This document shows, one piece after another, positions 1-11,700 of a DNA stretch of 64,000 nt. Within the stretch, counting starts at the first letter, position 1. Each line of letters opens with the position of its first letter. Origin of the DNA: Corylus avellana (lineage: Eukaryota > Streptophyta > Magnoliopsida > Fagales > Betulaceae); contig NC_081541.1 in NCBI RefSeq assembly GCF_901000735.1, positions 8,919,055 through 8,983,054 on the forward strand, in the 5' to 3' direction. The notes beneath the pieces were generated by a model, which saw only the letters and a program-made list of their open reading frames with translations, was not told the origin of the DNA and did not search any database. The translations under genes were made by a program, and so were the position numbers.

Positions 1-784
1 TGACAAACAAGTAGAGAAATGGAAGAAGAAAAATATAACAAGCACACACAAGGACACAAATATTTATGTGTTTTGGCACAACTTCCAAAATTCATTAACA
101 AAATATGGAGTAAAAAAGGCGAAGAGAAACACTCTAATCCCAAGTCCCAATATACCCAAAGCCTCACTCACAAGCAAAGAGAATTTTCTAATATCGTAAT
201 TCTCTAAGTAGGCTATAACCAACCTCATTCTCACACACCTCCATTACACAGTGTCATGGGAATGTTTATGTATAGCCGAGTTTCCAGCCAATGCAATAAG
301 GAAAGATTTCTTGTGAAGAAAACTGCTTTTAGTCGAAGTATAATGCTGACACCTCAAGTTCAGCCAATAAGAATGAACTCCAAGCTGGTTGCCGGCTAAG
401 AAAACCAACTGCTGATGCTTCATGTAAGGTGCATTTAGTGCAGCTCACACGCCTTTGAAACACAAGTTACTGTAATTGGCTAACAAAGAGGTGAGCCATT
501 TCACAGGAGTGGGCGGCAATAAAAACACGTGGATTGACAGCAAAAGACAAGTAGTGTACTTAATGCACAAACCAACAAACATGGTTGAATTAAAGCTACA
601 TACATGTAACAATTTTGAACACTTATCCGAGATGTACACAGTTTCTTTTGAGATGTATTGATAGTACTTGGCCATGATACTCCATCTTTGGTTTAATATA
701 GCTCTTACTGTAGTCTGGAAGAACTTTACTTTTACATGGTAACATAATTAATCAGATTTTCAATCTCATTGGGTTGTGTATCAG
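1..784. other. left flank, no exon recognised
   Basis: No exon could be supported here. The DRM3 reading frame enters at 785 through an acceptor and needs a G from an upstream exon. I saw no UBA-like coding segment in 1-784, so the missing 5' exons are probably before the window and this stretch is probably intron. Confidence 0.5.
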
Positions 785-3700
785 GTGAAGATGCTCCAAT
801 AAATGAATTAGTGGATTTCATAACTGCTGCCCAAATAGCTCAAGAACTTGAAAAGGATACAGATGATACAACTCTTGATGATGAAGTTAGAAATGAGGTT
901 GTGAATGATTCTTGCACCAATAGTTATCCATTAGGTGACAATTTTTTATGTATTTTTTATTTTTTTTTGATAAGTAATAAACCAATCACATTAAAAGCGT
1001 AAGGCGCCCCTAAGTACACTAGAAGTATACAAAATAATCCACTTAACTATGTCAACCACGCCCCTAGCAAACTCCCAATTTTGGATGTTGAGTGCATAAC
1101 TTCCCTATTTGGGTTAAGCAGGGAGTTTATTAACTTCAATCTCAGCTTCATTATTACATTAGACATTCATTGGCCTTTTCAGCTTCTCAGGCTTGATTGG
1201 GATGCTGCAATTACAATCCGTAATTGAGTGTTCAATGTTTCCTTAGAATTTGCTCTAGTGATCTTCTAAAAATTTAGCATGGAATATGCATATGCAGCAT
1301 TCCCTAATATATGTCAGTGGTTACTGCCTTGTTTGTGATACGCTCCTCTGGGTCACAAGAACCATTTCCTCTCATATCTTACCATGAAACCATATTGTTA
1401 TGCTTGAAATGAAACTTAATGAAGAAAGTATTTTCACACATTGGAATAGGAAAGAATTCATTTACTTTATTGTAAATACCATGGAATAAGGTTTGATCCT
1501 ATTGATGGGGATTCTGTAAATATTTCATTCCAAATATAGAAAGTTCGAAACAATTGGGATATTGTTTTTGGAGATTAGATGCAGTTACTAATTCATGATC
1601 TGGCATGTACAGAATGAAAAATTTGTTCTTGGCACACCCTTTACAAGGCTGTTACATGAGCATAACTCTTATGGCATTTTTTCAGAAATGCAGTGACCAA
1701 TTATGACTTGACATTACGAGAAAGAAGCATATCTTAAGCAAATAAGGTATGATAGGGTTGTACGGTGTTAGAAACTATCCTGGTGAGCAAGATGAATGGG
1801 TCTTTCTAAGGTCGTTTCTTTTAGGTGTCAAGTTTGGCATAATTAAAATTTTTCTTGGCATGTGTAGTTACCTTTTTGTCCTTTTTTTTTGGTGTAGATT
1901 TACTACCCAATGATTATGTTATTTACGACTAAGCAATTTCTAACCATCTAACCTTATGATTCTCAGGATACTAATAATGAAGCCTTGTTTGGGACTATGG
2001 AAAAAACACTGCGTTTGCTTGAGATGGGTTTTTCAGACAATGAAGTTTCGTTAGCGATCGAGAAGTATGGTGAGTGATTATTATTTTGAAGTTCAAAATA
2101 CCACTCAAGTCTGACAAGAACCTATCTAATTACTGTTGAACTGTCTGGAAGTAAATAGATGATAAGTTTCTGATTCCAAGGAGATTATGCTGATCACTCC
2201 TAGAACTCTTTGCACTTGCGGATGTTTTGTACTTACCTTACTCTTCATGTATAGTGAATCTCAGGGCTTTTGGCGGTTTAATTTAAGAGAAAACTTTCTC
2301 CCTGAATATTTTCTTCATTGCATGAGATATCGTCTGACTTATGATGGGAGAGGGATTTCTATAATTTTACATTTAATTTCCTTATAGAGAATGATGGTTA
2401 TTAGCTTGTTTAGTAATTTTTCACATTTGTGTACCTCGTTGTTCGCGCACATGCTCTTAATGTTCCTATAGTTCTGTTTTTCTTACTTGGTTTCTTGGCC
2501 TTGAAAGTGGCAATACCTAGTATTTGCCTAATTTTGTACGTAGGATAATTTTTGTTCTTTACCATTCCCAATTGTTGTGGGTTGTAATATGAATGGATGA
2601 AAATGATACATAGCATCCAGTGTTATTGCTTACATTTCACTGTCTCATCTGTTGGAAATATATTTATAAAGCCGTTTTGATGCATTTTTGTTTTTTATTT
2701 CAATTTTTTGCTGACAATTATGTCTTCCTGCAAATCCACACAATATCCAAACTTTTTATCTCATGGAAGATTTGACTGGTGCTGATTTGGTACAAAATTG
2801 CAAATTCATATTCATTCAATTCTATCTTTTTTTTGTTGTTGTTGTTGTTTTGTTTCTTTATGCGGAGGACTACATATAGGTTTTGCTTGTCCTAACTCTG
2901 ATTATTGGTCATTTGTTGTCTTTCAGGTGTGGAAGCTCCACTTTCGGAACTTGCTAACTCAATATTTGGTGATCAAATTGGCTATCCAAAAAAAAAAGTT
3001 GCTAGTAGCTGTGTTGGAAGAGAAAAGGTTTTAGTTCATTCTGATGCTGAGGTTGTTAATATTTTCAGTTTAAAAGTATTCTAAATCTAGCGTCCTCTAG
3101 CCTTTTTTTAATATTGATATTGCCTTTTGGTTTTACAATGGCCAGCACTATTTCCCAGTTGCATGGCTTACTTCAGATTTATGCAATATCTGCGTGGATC
3201 AAGACAAGCTGCTTAAGGAATATAACATGACACACATGCACACACGCACACCCAAACACACCCTTATAAACATAATATATAAATTTTAATAAATAAGGTA
3301 TTAATAAGATATCTGTGATCTAGATAGTGATAGTTAAAAGAAAAGAGGAAAGAGATCCTTTCTTTAAAAATATTTTGGTTCTACATGCATTCAAATTGGC
3401 AGTTTACATTTCCAACATTGTGTTGGCCACCTTGATGTTGATTCTACAGATTGCAACTCCTGGTTGTATAAGTTCTATGCGATGGATGACCTCACTAATT
3501 AGGGAATTTCCTTGACAGTGGTCACACCTTATCTTCTGTATTTTTTAGGCTGTCAGATTGGATATTCTTACGAGTTTATTATTTGAATTTTTGGTCATTC
3601 CTGAACAGTGCTGTACAGTTGGCGATTGTGTTACATGTTCAGGTTTTCTGTGAATGCTATGATATCATGTCGTGTATGGTTTTCTCATCTCTTAATTGGT

Positions 3701-5049
3701 TTACTAACGACATACCTTTTATCTATTTGGTACAGTATACTTCAAATGCTTTTGGCACAGTAAAAGTGAAGACAGAGGATTTTGGTTCAGATGCTGTTTC
3801 TCATTTAAGAAATATCAATGTAGAGCAAACCTTTAAAGGAAAAAAGCCAAAACAAGAGCGTTCTGATGACTTTCCTGTTGGTGTTTCTCAGTCTAGGCGT
3901 ATTGATTTTTGGGAAAATTGTAAAGGGAAAAGACTGAAACAGGAGTATCTTGATGACTCAAGTTCTTTTGTCGACACTACATGGGTGGAAGAAAAAGTTG
4001 ACCCGAAAATCACCAAATGTGGAAGTTCAAATCTATTCAAAGCAAATCCGTGCAAGAGTGTTGATCGAATGGTAGCTAAACCTCCATATTTCTTTTATGG
4101 AAACACAGTGAATGTGTCTCATGACTCTTGGGCAAAAATTTCCCAGTTCTTGTATGCACTTGAGCCTGAATTTGTTAATACTCAGTCTTTCTCGGCCTTG
4201 AGTAGAAAGGAAGGCTATGTACACAATCTTCCCACTGAGAATAGGTTTCACATCCTTCCAAAGTCTCCGATGACCATTGAAGATGCTATACCACATACAA
4301 AGAAATGGTGGCCATCATGGGATACAAGGAAGAAGATGACCTGCATCAGTTCTGAAACTAGTGGAACATCTCAGCTCTGTGATAGGTTTGGAAGGATACT
4401 AACTGATTCCCGAGGACTGCTTTCATCTGAACAGCAGAGAGAGATCCTCCATCATTGCCGGACTTTAAATCTTGTATGGGTTGGTCAGTACAAGTTGGCT
4501 CCTGTTGAACCTGAACATATAGAGTGTATTCTAGGCTACCCATTGAAATACACTCAAGCTGCTGAGAATAGCTTAATAGAAAGACTTAAATTACTCAAAT
4601 ACAGCTTCCAGACGGACACATTGGGCTATCATCTCTCAGCATTGAAGTCAATGTATCCAGGAGGGTTAACAATGCTGTCATTATATAGTGGAATCGGTGG
4701 GGCAGAAGTTGCTTTTAACCGGCTTGGCATCCCTTTAAAAGGTGTTGTGTCTGTAGAGACTTCTGAAACAAAGAGGAGGATTCTCAGAAGGTGGTGGCAA
4801 AGTAGTGAACAAACTGGGGAGTTGGTGCAGATTGAAGACATTCAGAGGCTAACAAGCAACAAGATTGAGAGTCTCTTTAAAAAATTTGGCGGTTTTGACT
4901 TTGTCATTTGCCAGAACCCATGTTTTTCTAGTTCTAAAACGGCTGCAGAAGATGACACTCCCTCATGTTTTGACTTCTCATTGTTTTATGAGTTTGTTCG
5001 CGTTTTGCAACGAGTAAGAAGTATGACGGAAAGACGGGTGGGTATGTAA
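785..5049 (+). CDS. DRM3: DRM3-like domains-rearranged DNA methyltransferase (3' part of gene)
   Basis: Family role: DRM proteins act in RNA-directed DNA methylation in the nucleus; DRM3 is the catalytically weak paralogue that assists DRM2. Exons seen: about 785-930 (tail of one UBA-like unit), 1967-2069 (UBA unit with LEMGF at its core), 2927-3051 (ELANSIFGDQ, next UBA tail) and 3736-5049 (linker plus rearranged methyltransferase). The last three joins keep phase. The large exon holds PPYFFYGN, NRFHILP, WWPSWD, LNLVWVGQYK, the SAM-binding LYSGIGGAE at 4681-4707 and VSVETSE, then FDFVICQNPCF with the cysteine codon at 4921. In active DRMs the last motif reads GGSPCNNL, so only the Pro-Cys pair remains. 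The protein ends 16 codons after the family-typical LFYEFVRVL. The 5' end is missing. The donor of the first exon is unresolved: the good donor at 936 puts an early stop into the next exon. Confidence 0.87.
952..1060 (-). mobile_element. LINE 3'-end fragment in DRM3 intron
   Basis: A poly-T run followed by GATAAGTAA, then a segment containing GGCGCCCC and TACACTAGAAGTATAC, matches the reverse complement of the 3' tails of the LINEs at 41964 and 63130. Only the 3' untranslated tail is present, as in heavily 5'-truncated insertions. The left-hand T run starts about 20 bases after the candidate DRM3 donor at 936. Confidence 0.65.
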
Positions 5050-7400
5050 CAATTTTCTGGCTACTATGCTTGTTCTGGTAGTCTAATTTATCAATTATCA
5101 ATCGAATAGTTCTTCTCTTTGAGCTTGAGAATCTCACTGTTTTTTCTCCTTCAGATGAATAATGCATATTCCATACTCTTGCGTAGGGGGAATGAAAGGG
5201 AAATAAACATAAGAGATCATTTTAATATCTGTCTAAAAGAAGATACATCCTAGTGTTTGGATAAAGCAATTCAAAACAAACATAAATTAGTTTGTTCTTT
5301 TTGCCCCTCTCTTTGATAATTATGTTTGAATTGTTAGATTGGTGGAGGCAGAGCCTTTTTCTGTGCTTGCAATTTGATATACTTGCATGCTAAAACTGAT
5401 TTTGAGATTCCTTTCCAACTCTTTGAAAATCCTGTAGATCCCAATTGCCATCTAAACCAGAAGAATTGTTCTCTCTTTTCTTTACAGCCAATTGATGGAA
5501 TGAATGTCCACTTTTTTGATGTCCAAGCTTAAGTAATGCTAGGCAAACTGATTGCTTCTTTATGATTATTGATTAGTCAAATTAATTTGGACACGAGCAG
5601 GCAGACATTAAGCTCTATATCGTTGCCAAGTGTCATAGCTGAAGTCCGCAAAACAGACTGAAGAGGCATGGGAAATAATCATCTTTACTTATTGAGGGTC
5701 ACCTCCATCAAGGCCCCAAAAATACCAGAAACACCCATGTTAAGATTGCAGAGCCATCAAAGGAAAGGGCCTACCACTTGAGTTGGTGCTTGATATGGAC
5801 AAAATGATAGAGCTACTTCTGACGACGTATGGCTTTGTCTTTTGCCTTAAAGTTTTTGCATCTCTATAAGTTGTTAGAATTTGTTTTATGCGAGACAAAA
5901 TCATTAAATTTGCACCCGGAAAAAAGAAGAGTTTTCTCAAAGTGCCAAAATAGCTAAAAAGGAATATGTGAGTGAGAAGGGAAAGGGGAAAGAGTTGGGT
6001 TCTGTTGAGCTTGTGTGTCTCGTGAGTCTATTTAATACCAGCAATTGGCGCTATAATAATAGAGTAATGTTATACTTTATATATATTTATTATATTCATT
6101 TCATATCGGTTGATGTGATGTATTTTAAATGTTTTCGAGACGAGCAACTTGCTTCCATAGCTCTCCATTAGGCAATTTTAATCACGAGAGTCATTTGGAG
6201 TTGATGTCTTTGACAACATTTCATGCTTTTAAACGAAGAGTATATCCACTTTTTTTTTTTTTTAAAAAAAAATAAGATTGAAACCAAAGAAAACTGAACG
6301 AGGAGAAGGGAAGAGTAGGGGGCGACACTCTTGGTGGTCAGTTGGAGCAAAGGTGAAGGGGGAAGAGAGAAAAAAATGTTTATTTATTTATTTTTACTTT
6401 TTAATTAATATTATATTTAAAAATAGATTAGATATAAATTATGTATAATATTAAATGGGCATGTGGATAATATTCGCAACCCCTTAACCCCTTATTATGT
6501 TTAAGGTGTTTTTTTTTTAAGAAAAGAAAAAAAGAAAAAAAAAAAATTTAGTCTACTCATTAACTTTACAAATAAACGGAGTATAGAAGACAGACAAGTT
6601 ATAGCTCACCAGCTGAACACCCCTACAATTAAAATTATATTGGAGTATATATACTTTGTGTCAAGTTTGAGTATCTAATCATTGATAATTTGATATAGCA
6701 GTGCTAACAAGATAAATAAATTGTCTTTTAAAAGGTTGAGTCTCACTGTTAAATCACTTTTGTTTGGCTTAATTACTGATCACGTCTATAGACTCTATAG
6801 ACAAATGCTACAATATTCTGATTGGTTGTTTCGTTCTTTAGCAGTCCTTTTGGACTATTGACTTTTTTTTCTTTTTTTTTCTTTTTTATGATGAAGAATG
6901 ATTGTGATAATGTGTAAAGAAAGTCCTGAAAGTAAAAAAAGAAAAACAAATAATAATAAATAAATAGAAGTCTACCAATGTGGAGGCACAGTGTTACCAA
7001 CCCCACAAACGACGACAAGACATTCTGTCTCGAAGGATTCCCTTAAAAAAAAAAAAAATCTTGGAAATGAGAAGATGCAGGAATCATGGGCACTTTCTAG
7101 AGTATAATCGGCTACTTCAGGAGCAGTTGAACTCGTTTGCCCTTAAGGAGTGATATCGAGCGTCGTCAGACTCATCACCAATAGCAGTTATGCTAGATTT
7201 TCTCTGCACCCGGGTAGGACATACGTGCCGTGTCATCATTGGATTTAATATAAATATATATTTTTTTTTTACGTTTCTTATATTATTCTCACTTTTGTAA
7301 GAAGTAAAAATATTATCCTTATTAATAAGAGAATATTTGTCTTAATTAGCATGTTTCAAGCGTTATCTAATATATTTTTTTAATTTTTTTTAATTTTTTT
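5050..7400. other. DRM3 3' flank and intergenic region, no gene seen
   Basis: The start probably holds the DRM3 3' untranslated region. The rest is AT-rich with long homopolymer runs (A/T stretches at 6250-6275, 6509-6545, 6868-6890). Short open frames here have no recognisable domain or consistent splice structure. Confidence 0.5.
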
Positions 7401-7404
7401 ACAT

Positions 7405-7490
7405 GTCCAGAAGAGATAAGAGAATTCAAATTAGTGACATTCACTTCATTAAACATGATCCTAACCGATTGAGCTACTTCTTAAAAATAT
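7405..7490 (-). repeat. tRNA-related SINE-like fragment
   Basis: On the minus strand TAGCTCAATCGG (7465-7476) fits the RNA polymerase III A box TRGYNNARNNGG exactly. About 30 bases on, CACTAATTTGAATTC resembles a decayed B box. A sister copy in the other orientation lies at 28655-28720 and shares the CTAATTTGAATT core. Confidence 0.4.
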
Positions 7491-7806
7491 TTAATATATT
7501 TGTTGTTCTAACTAATTGGATACAATTGTAACCTTCAAGCAGTATCAACTTTGTGATCTTTTTTAAAGGCAAACTTAAATCGATGTGTTATTTTTATATT
7601 ATTTTATAACATCATTTAAAATTTTTAAATAATAAATATAATAATTTTAAATAAAATAACACTATATATATACTATTAAATTCCACAAAACAAAATTTAA
7701 AATACAAAATAGCATGTTCCAACTACAGAGTACACATGTCCCAATGCATTCACCACAACATTCCAAATTGTTTTCACTTTTCAGGTTGTTCTCCACTAAT
7801 GACAAG

Positions 7807-7814
7807 TATAAATA
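7807..7814 (+). promoter_or_regulatory. candidate TATA box of BOR1
   Basis: TATAAATA, about 950 bases before the BOR1 start codon. The leader appears long and probably contains an intron, so the distance is acceptable. Inferred from motif and position only. Confidence 0.3.
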
Positions 7815-8417
7815 AACAGATATATTTTAAAAAATTCAAGATAAAAAATTCAAATATATACAAGAGCAGAGTGTAAGAAAAGAAAATATTGAAATACTGT
7901 ACTAGGGTACGTAGCCAGCTTGTCATGGACTGGCACTGTTGCTTCCCTCATATCATATGCACCGAAAAGCACCCTTTTATCACATCTCTCCCATCCTCAC
8001 TTTTCACAGCCAAGGAAAAAGCCTACATTTTTCCTTTTTTCCATCATTTTCAATACTTTGAGGTGGTAAGTTCTTCACAAGCAATCTGCTTTGAATCTCC
8101 TACTTTCCATATACTTATTTTACATTTCTTTTCTTGGTCGCAAGCTTTTGCAGGGTTCTTTGTATAAGCTCTAAACTTTTTGGTTTTTGTTTTTTGGCTG
8201 TTCAGCAATGACAGTGATGTGCATTTCGTTCTTCATTTTTTTTTTTTTTTTTAATTTTTATGACCCACATTACTATCAGAATCAAATCTACAGTCCCTCC
8301 TCACAGCACTTTGCAAGCTTATATATTGGGTTATATAACCATTCTCTTTGTCCACATTGTTTAGGTCAAACTTCAATACAAGCAAAAGGGTTGTTTTCTC
8401 ACTTACTTAGTCATCCA

Positions 8418-8435
8418 ATGCCTCAGTCATCTTGA
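8418..8435 (+). promoter_or_regulatory. upstream ORF of BOR1 (5 codons plus stop)
   Basis: ATG CCT CAG TCA TCT TGA in the presumed BOR1 leader. A second short uORF of the same size follows at 8475, also starting ATG CCT. Short uORFs in the Arabidopsis BOR1 leader reduce translation when boron is high. Whether this one lies in the mature transcript is inferred. Confidence 0.4.
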
Positions 8436-8474
8436 AGTTTCTTGAATTTATTTTTGTGGGTTTTGAAGCTTCGT

Positions 8475-8492
8475 ATGCCTACAAGCCTATAA
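8475..8492 (+). promoter_or_regulatory. second upstream ORF of BOR1 (5 codons plus stop)
   Basis: ATG CCT ACA AGC CTA TAA, ending 20 bases before the AG|GTATGT donor at 8512/8513, so it should stay in the leader even if the leader intron is spliced. Confidence 0.42.
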
Positions 8493-8514
8493 CCACCTCT
8501 CCTTGGGGCTAGGT

Positions 8515-8520
8515 ATGTAA
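8515..8520 (+). promoter_or_regulatory. AUGUAA minimum uORF overlapping a leader splice donor
   Basis: The hexamer ATGTAA is the known boron-responsive stalling element of NIP5;1 and of BOR1 leaders. Here it is embedded in CTAG|GTATGTAACG, which is also a good 5' splice site. It would be read by ribosomes only if the leader intron is retained. A related ATGTAG occurs at 8668-8673. Confidence 0.4.
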
Positions 8521-8757
8521 CGCTGCTCTTCTTTTTTGGTTCTGGATTTTGCTTAAGTAACACAAATCTAACTTTCCCTCATTTGGGCCATCTTGCATCA
8601 TCATGATTTATTTGAGTTCAGATGACATTTAAGTTCTTTCTTCATTTTTTTTATATTCATGTCATTTAATGTAGATTTTAGATTGTTTATTCTTCCAATG
8701 CCAAACTCACTCACCCTGGTCATAATCAGATTGCCATAAGCACTGTCCATAGTAACT

Positions 8758-11700
8758 ATGGAAGAGACGTTTGTGCCACTTCGTGGAATCAAGAATGATC
8801 TTCATGGGAGGCTCATGTGTTACAAGCAAGACTGGACTGGTGGTTTCAAGGCAGGCTTCAGGTATACTGTATACCTTTCTCCTGCCACGAGGAAATCCCC
8901 CATATTTGTATCATATTTTAGCAACTGTTGATTGTGTTATGAGTTCAGTTCAAACATAAGGTTTCTGGCTACTTTTGAATAACATTTAGCTAATGAAGAA
9001 TTTTGTCATAAAGTGATAATATTAGCTCGGTAATTTGTTCAATTGTTTCTAGGATTTTGGCCCCTACCACATATATATTCTTCGCGTCAGCAATCCCAGT
9101 TATTTCATTTGGGGAACAGTTGGAAAGAGATACAGGTATCCTTTTGTATGAATGTTGTCTAAATGTTGTCTAAATGTTGCTAATAATTTCCATAAGCAAC
9201 CAATAATTTCTATCCAGGTGCATATATATATATCCGTGTCTATAAATATTTAAGCAGTATATAAGTATCTCAAGATTTTATAATTTTACGTAATTGCGGG
9301 TACCGACAGATGGAGTTCTAACAGCAGTTCAAACATTAGCTTCCACGGCATTGTGTGGAATTATTCACTCAATCGCAGGAGGTCAGCCTTTGCTGATTCT
9401 TGGAGTTGCAGAGCCAACTGTAATTATGTATACATTTATGTTCAATTTTGCTAAAGATCGGCCAGATTTGGGATCAAAGCTCTTTCTAGCTTGGACTGGA
9501 TGGTACCATACTCTCTTCTTGCCAATTAATGTAACGATGTTGCAATTTCTGCTGTTGATGTTATTTGCTATGAAATCTAAATAATTTTGATTAGGAATTT
9601 AAATTGCATGTTTGTAATTTTTGAACTTATATGGCTATTTGGATGGACAGGGTATGTGTGTGGACTGCGATATTGCTGTTCCTGCTGGCTATCTTAGGGG
9701 CTTGCTCCATTATTAATAGGTTTACTCGTATAGCAGGGGAATTGTTTGGCCTTCTTATCGCAATGCTGTTCATGCAAGAAGCTATAAAAGTAAGAGGCAT
9801 CCTTATCTTTTACCTACCCATTCATCTTATTGGCTTAACAAAATTTGATTATTGCTGCAGCTAGTCTCATGTTTTGTGATTGAGATTTTATGTTGAGTGA
9901 TTATGTTCATATCTTGGGTATATATTGGTGGATTAGATCCAAGTTTTGCTTTTGAATTTTCAATTTTTAAATTGGGTTTTATAGGGACTTGTCAATGAAT
10001 TTCGCATACCTGAAAGAGAAAGTCCAAAGTTAATTGAGTTTCAGCCTTCATGGAGATTTGCAAATGGAATGTTTGCTTTGGTTCTGTCATTTGGTCTTCT
10101 GCTTACAGCATTAAAAAGCAGAAAAGCAAGATCCTGGCGGTATGGGTCTGGTAAGTAGATTGGATTTTCTAAATATGTACATTCAAGGGCATCCCCTCCC
10201 CTCCTCCCCCCCCCCCTTTATCTTGTTTAAGGGTGTTAACCTCAAACCTCAACAAATATATTATGAGCTCTCAAGGTATTGCTTGCCGTAAAACCATTAG
10301 CAGCACTCACAGTTCCAGTTTGTTCACGGTGTCATAAAGGGAAGGGAATGTGAAGTGGCTTTGGAGGAAAATTGGCTTCTCTCCCTGCTGACTTGAGGAG
10401 AAGGGACTCCTTTGTGAATGTTAAAATCTGAGCTCAAAGAGAGACAAACAACTGAAGGACCTTTTAAACCTGTATATATGAACCATGTTTGCTGCTGTAG
10501 GTTCACATAGCATCCTAATATCTTTCAATTTATGGAGTTCATTCTTAACTTCCCACAGGGGGGCTGCGAGGCTTCATAGCAGATTATGGTGTGCCATTGA
10601 TGGTCCTAGTTTGGACAGCTGTTTCCTATATACCATATAAAAGTATTCCAAATGGAATCCCAAGACGCCTCTTCAGTCCAAATCCATGGTCACCTGGTGC
10701 ATACGAGAATTGGACTGTCATTAAGGCATGTGCTTCTGAGAATTGTATAATTTATCCCCTTTAGCATGGTACATGAGCAATTTTTTCCTTTATGGCATTT
10801 TTAATTAAAGGAGTATGTTAAATGGATGACAGGACATGCTAAATGTGCCAGTTCTCTATATAATTGGGGCTTTCATCCCGGCAACGATGATTGCAGTGCT
10901 CTACTACTTTGATCACAGTGTGGCTTCTCAACTAGCTCAGCAGAAAGAATTCAATTTGAGAAAACCCCCTTCTTTCCATTATGATTTACTTCTTTTGGGG
11001 TTCATGGTGTGCAAATCCCCTTCTTGCACACTTTTCTCCCTTGTGTTGTACAAAAGTCTTCTTTCCTTTTTGATTCTCTTTTGTTTCTGTAATTGCAAGA
11101 TACGGCGCTTAGTATCCACTTGCCTTGAACTTGAAATCTTGTTGCTGCTTGACAGGTCATATTGTGTGGTCTCGTAGGGATCCCTCCATCAAATGGGGTT
11201 ATTCCACAGTCTCCAATGCATACTAAGTGTCTGGCTACGCTGAAGCACCAGGTAGGCAAAGAAACCACAACCCTCAGTGCCTTGTTCTGCTGCTGAATCC
11301 AGAGCTTGCCAACCAGTGGCCAATCAGTGGCTCAGCCTCATTGCTCCTTATGTTGTGACCATGAGGCTGCTAATTTACTACCCCTTCACGTATCCCTAAA
11401 ATCCCATTTATTTAGTAGTTGACTACAGAATGTGCTCAGAACGCAGGCACGCACACATACATACACACACAAGTCACATCATGTATGACCTTATAACAAA
11501 ATCCACCTGTTTCGCAGTTACTTCATAATCGACTTGTAGCAACAGCACGCAAGTGCATGAGAAAGAATGCAAGCTTGGGAGAAGTGTATGGAAGCATGCA
11601 AGAAGCCTATCAACAGATGCAGACTCCATTAACTTACCAGGAACCTTCAGCTAGGGTAGGACGACCTCATCTTCTTTCTTTTCTTTGTACTATATAACAA

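Noticed and set aside
3583..3735. N-terminal extension of the large DRM3 exon
   Set aside because: The frame is open but starts at TTG. The acceptor TACAG at 3735 joins in phase to the previous exon, so this stretch is intron.
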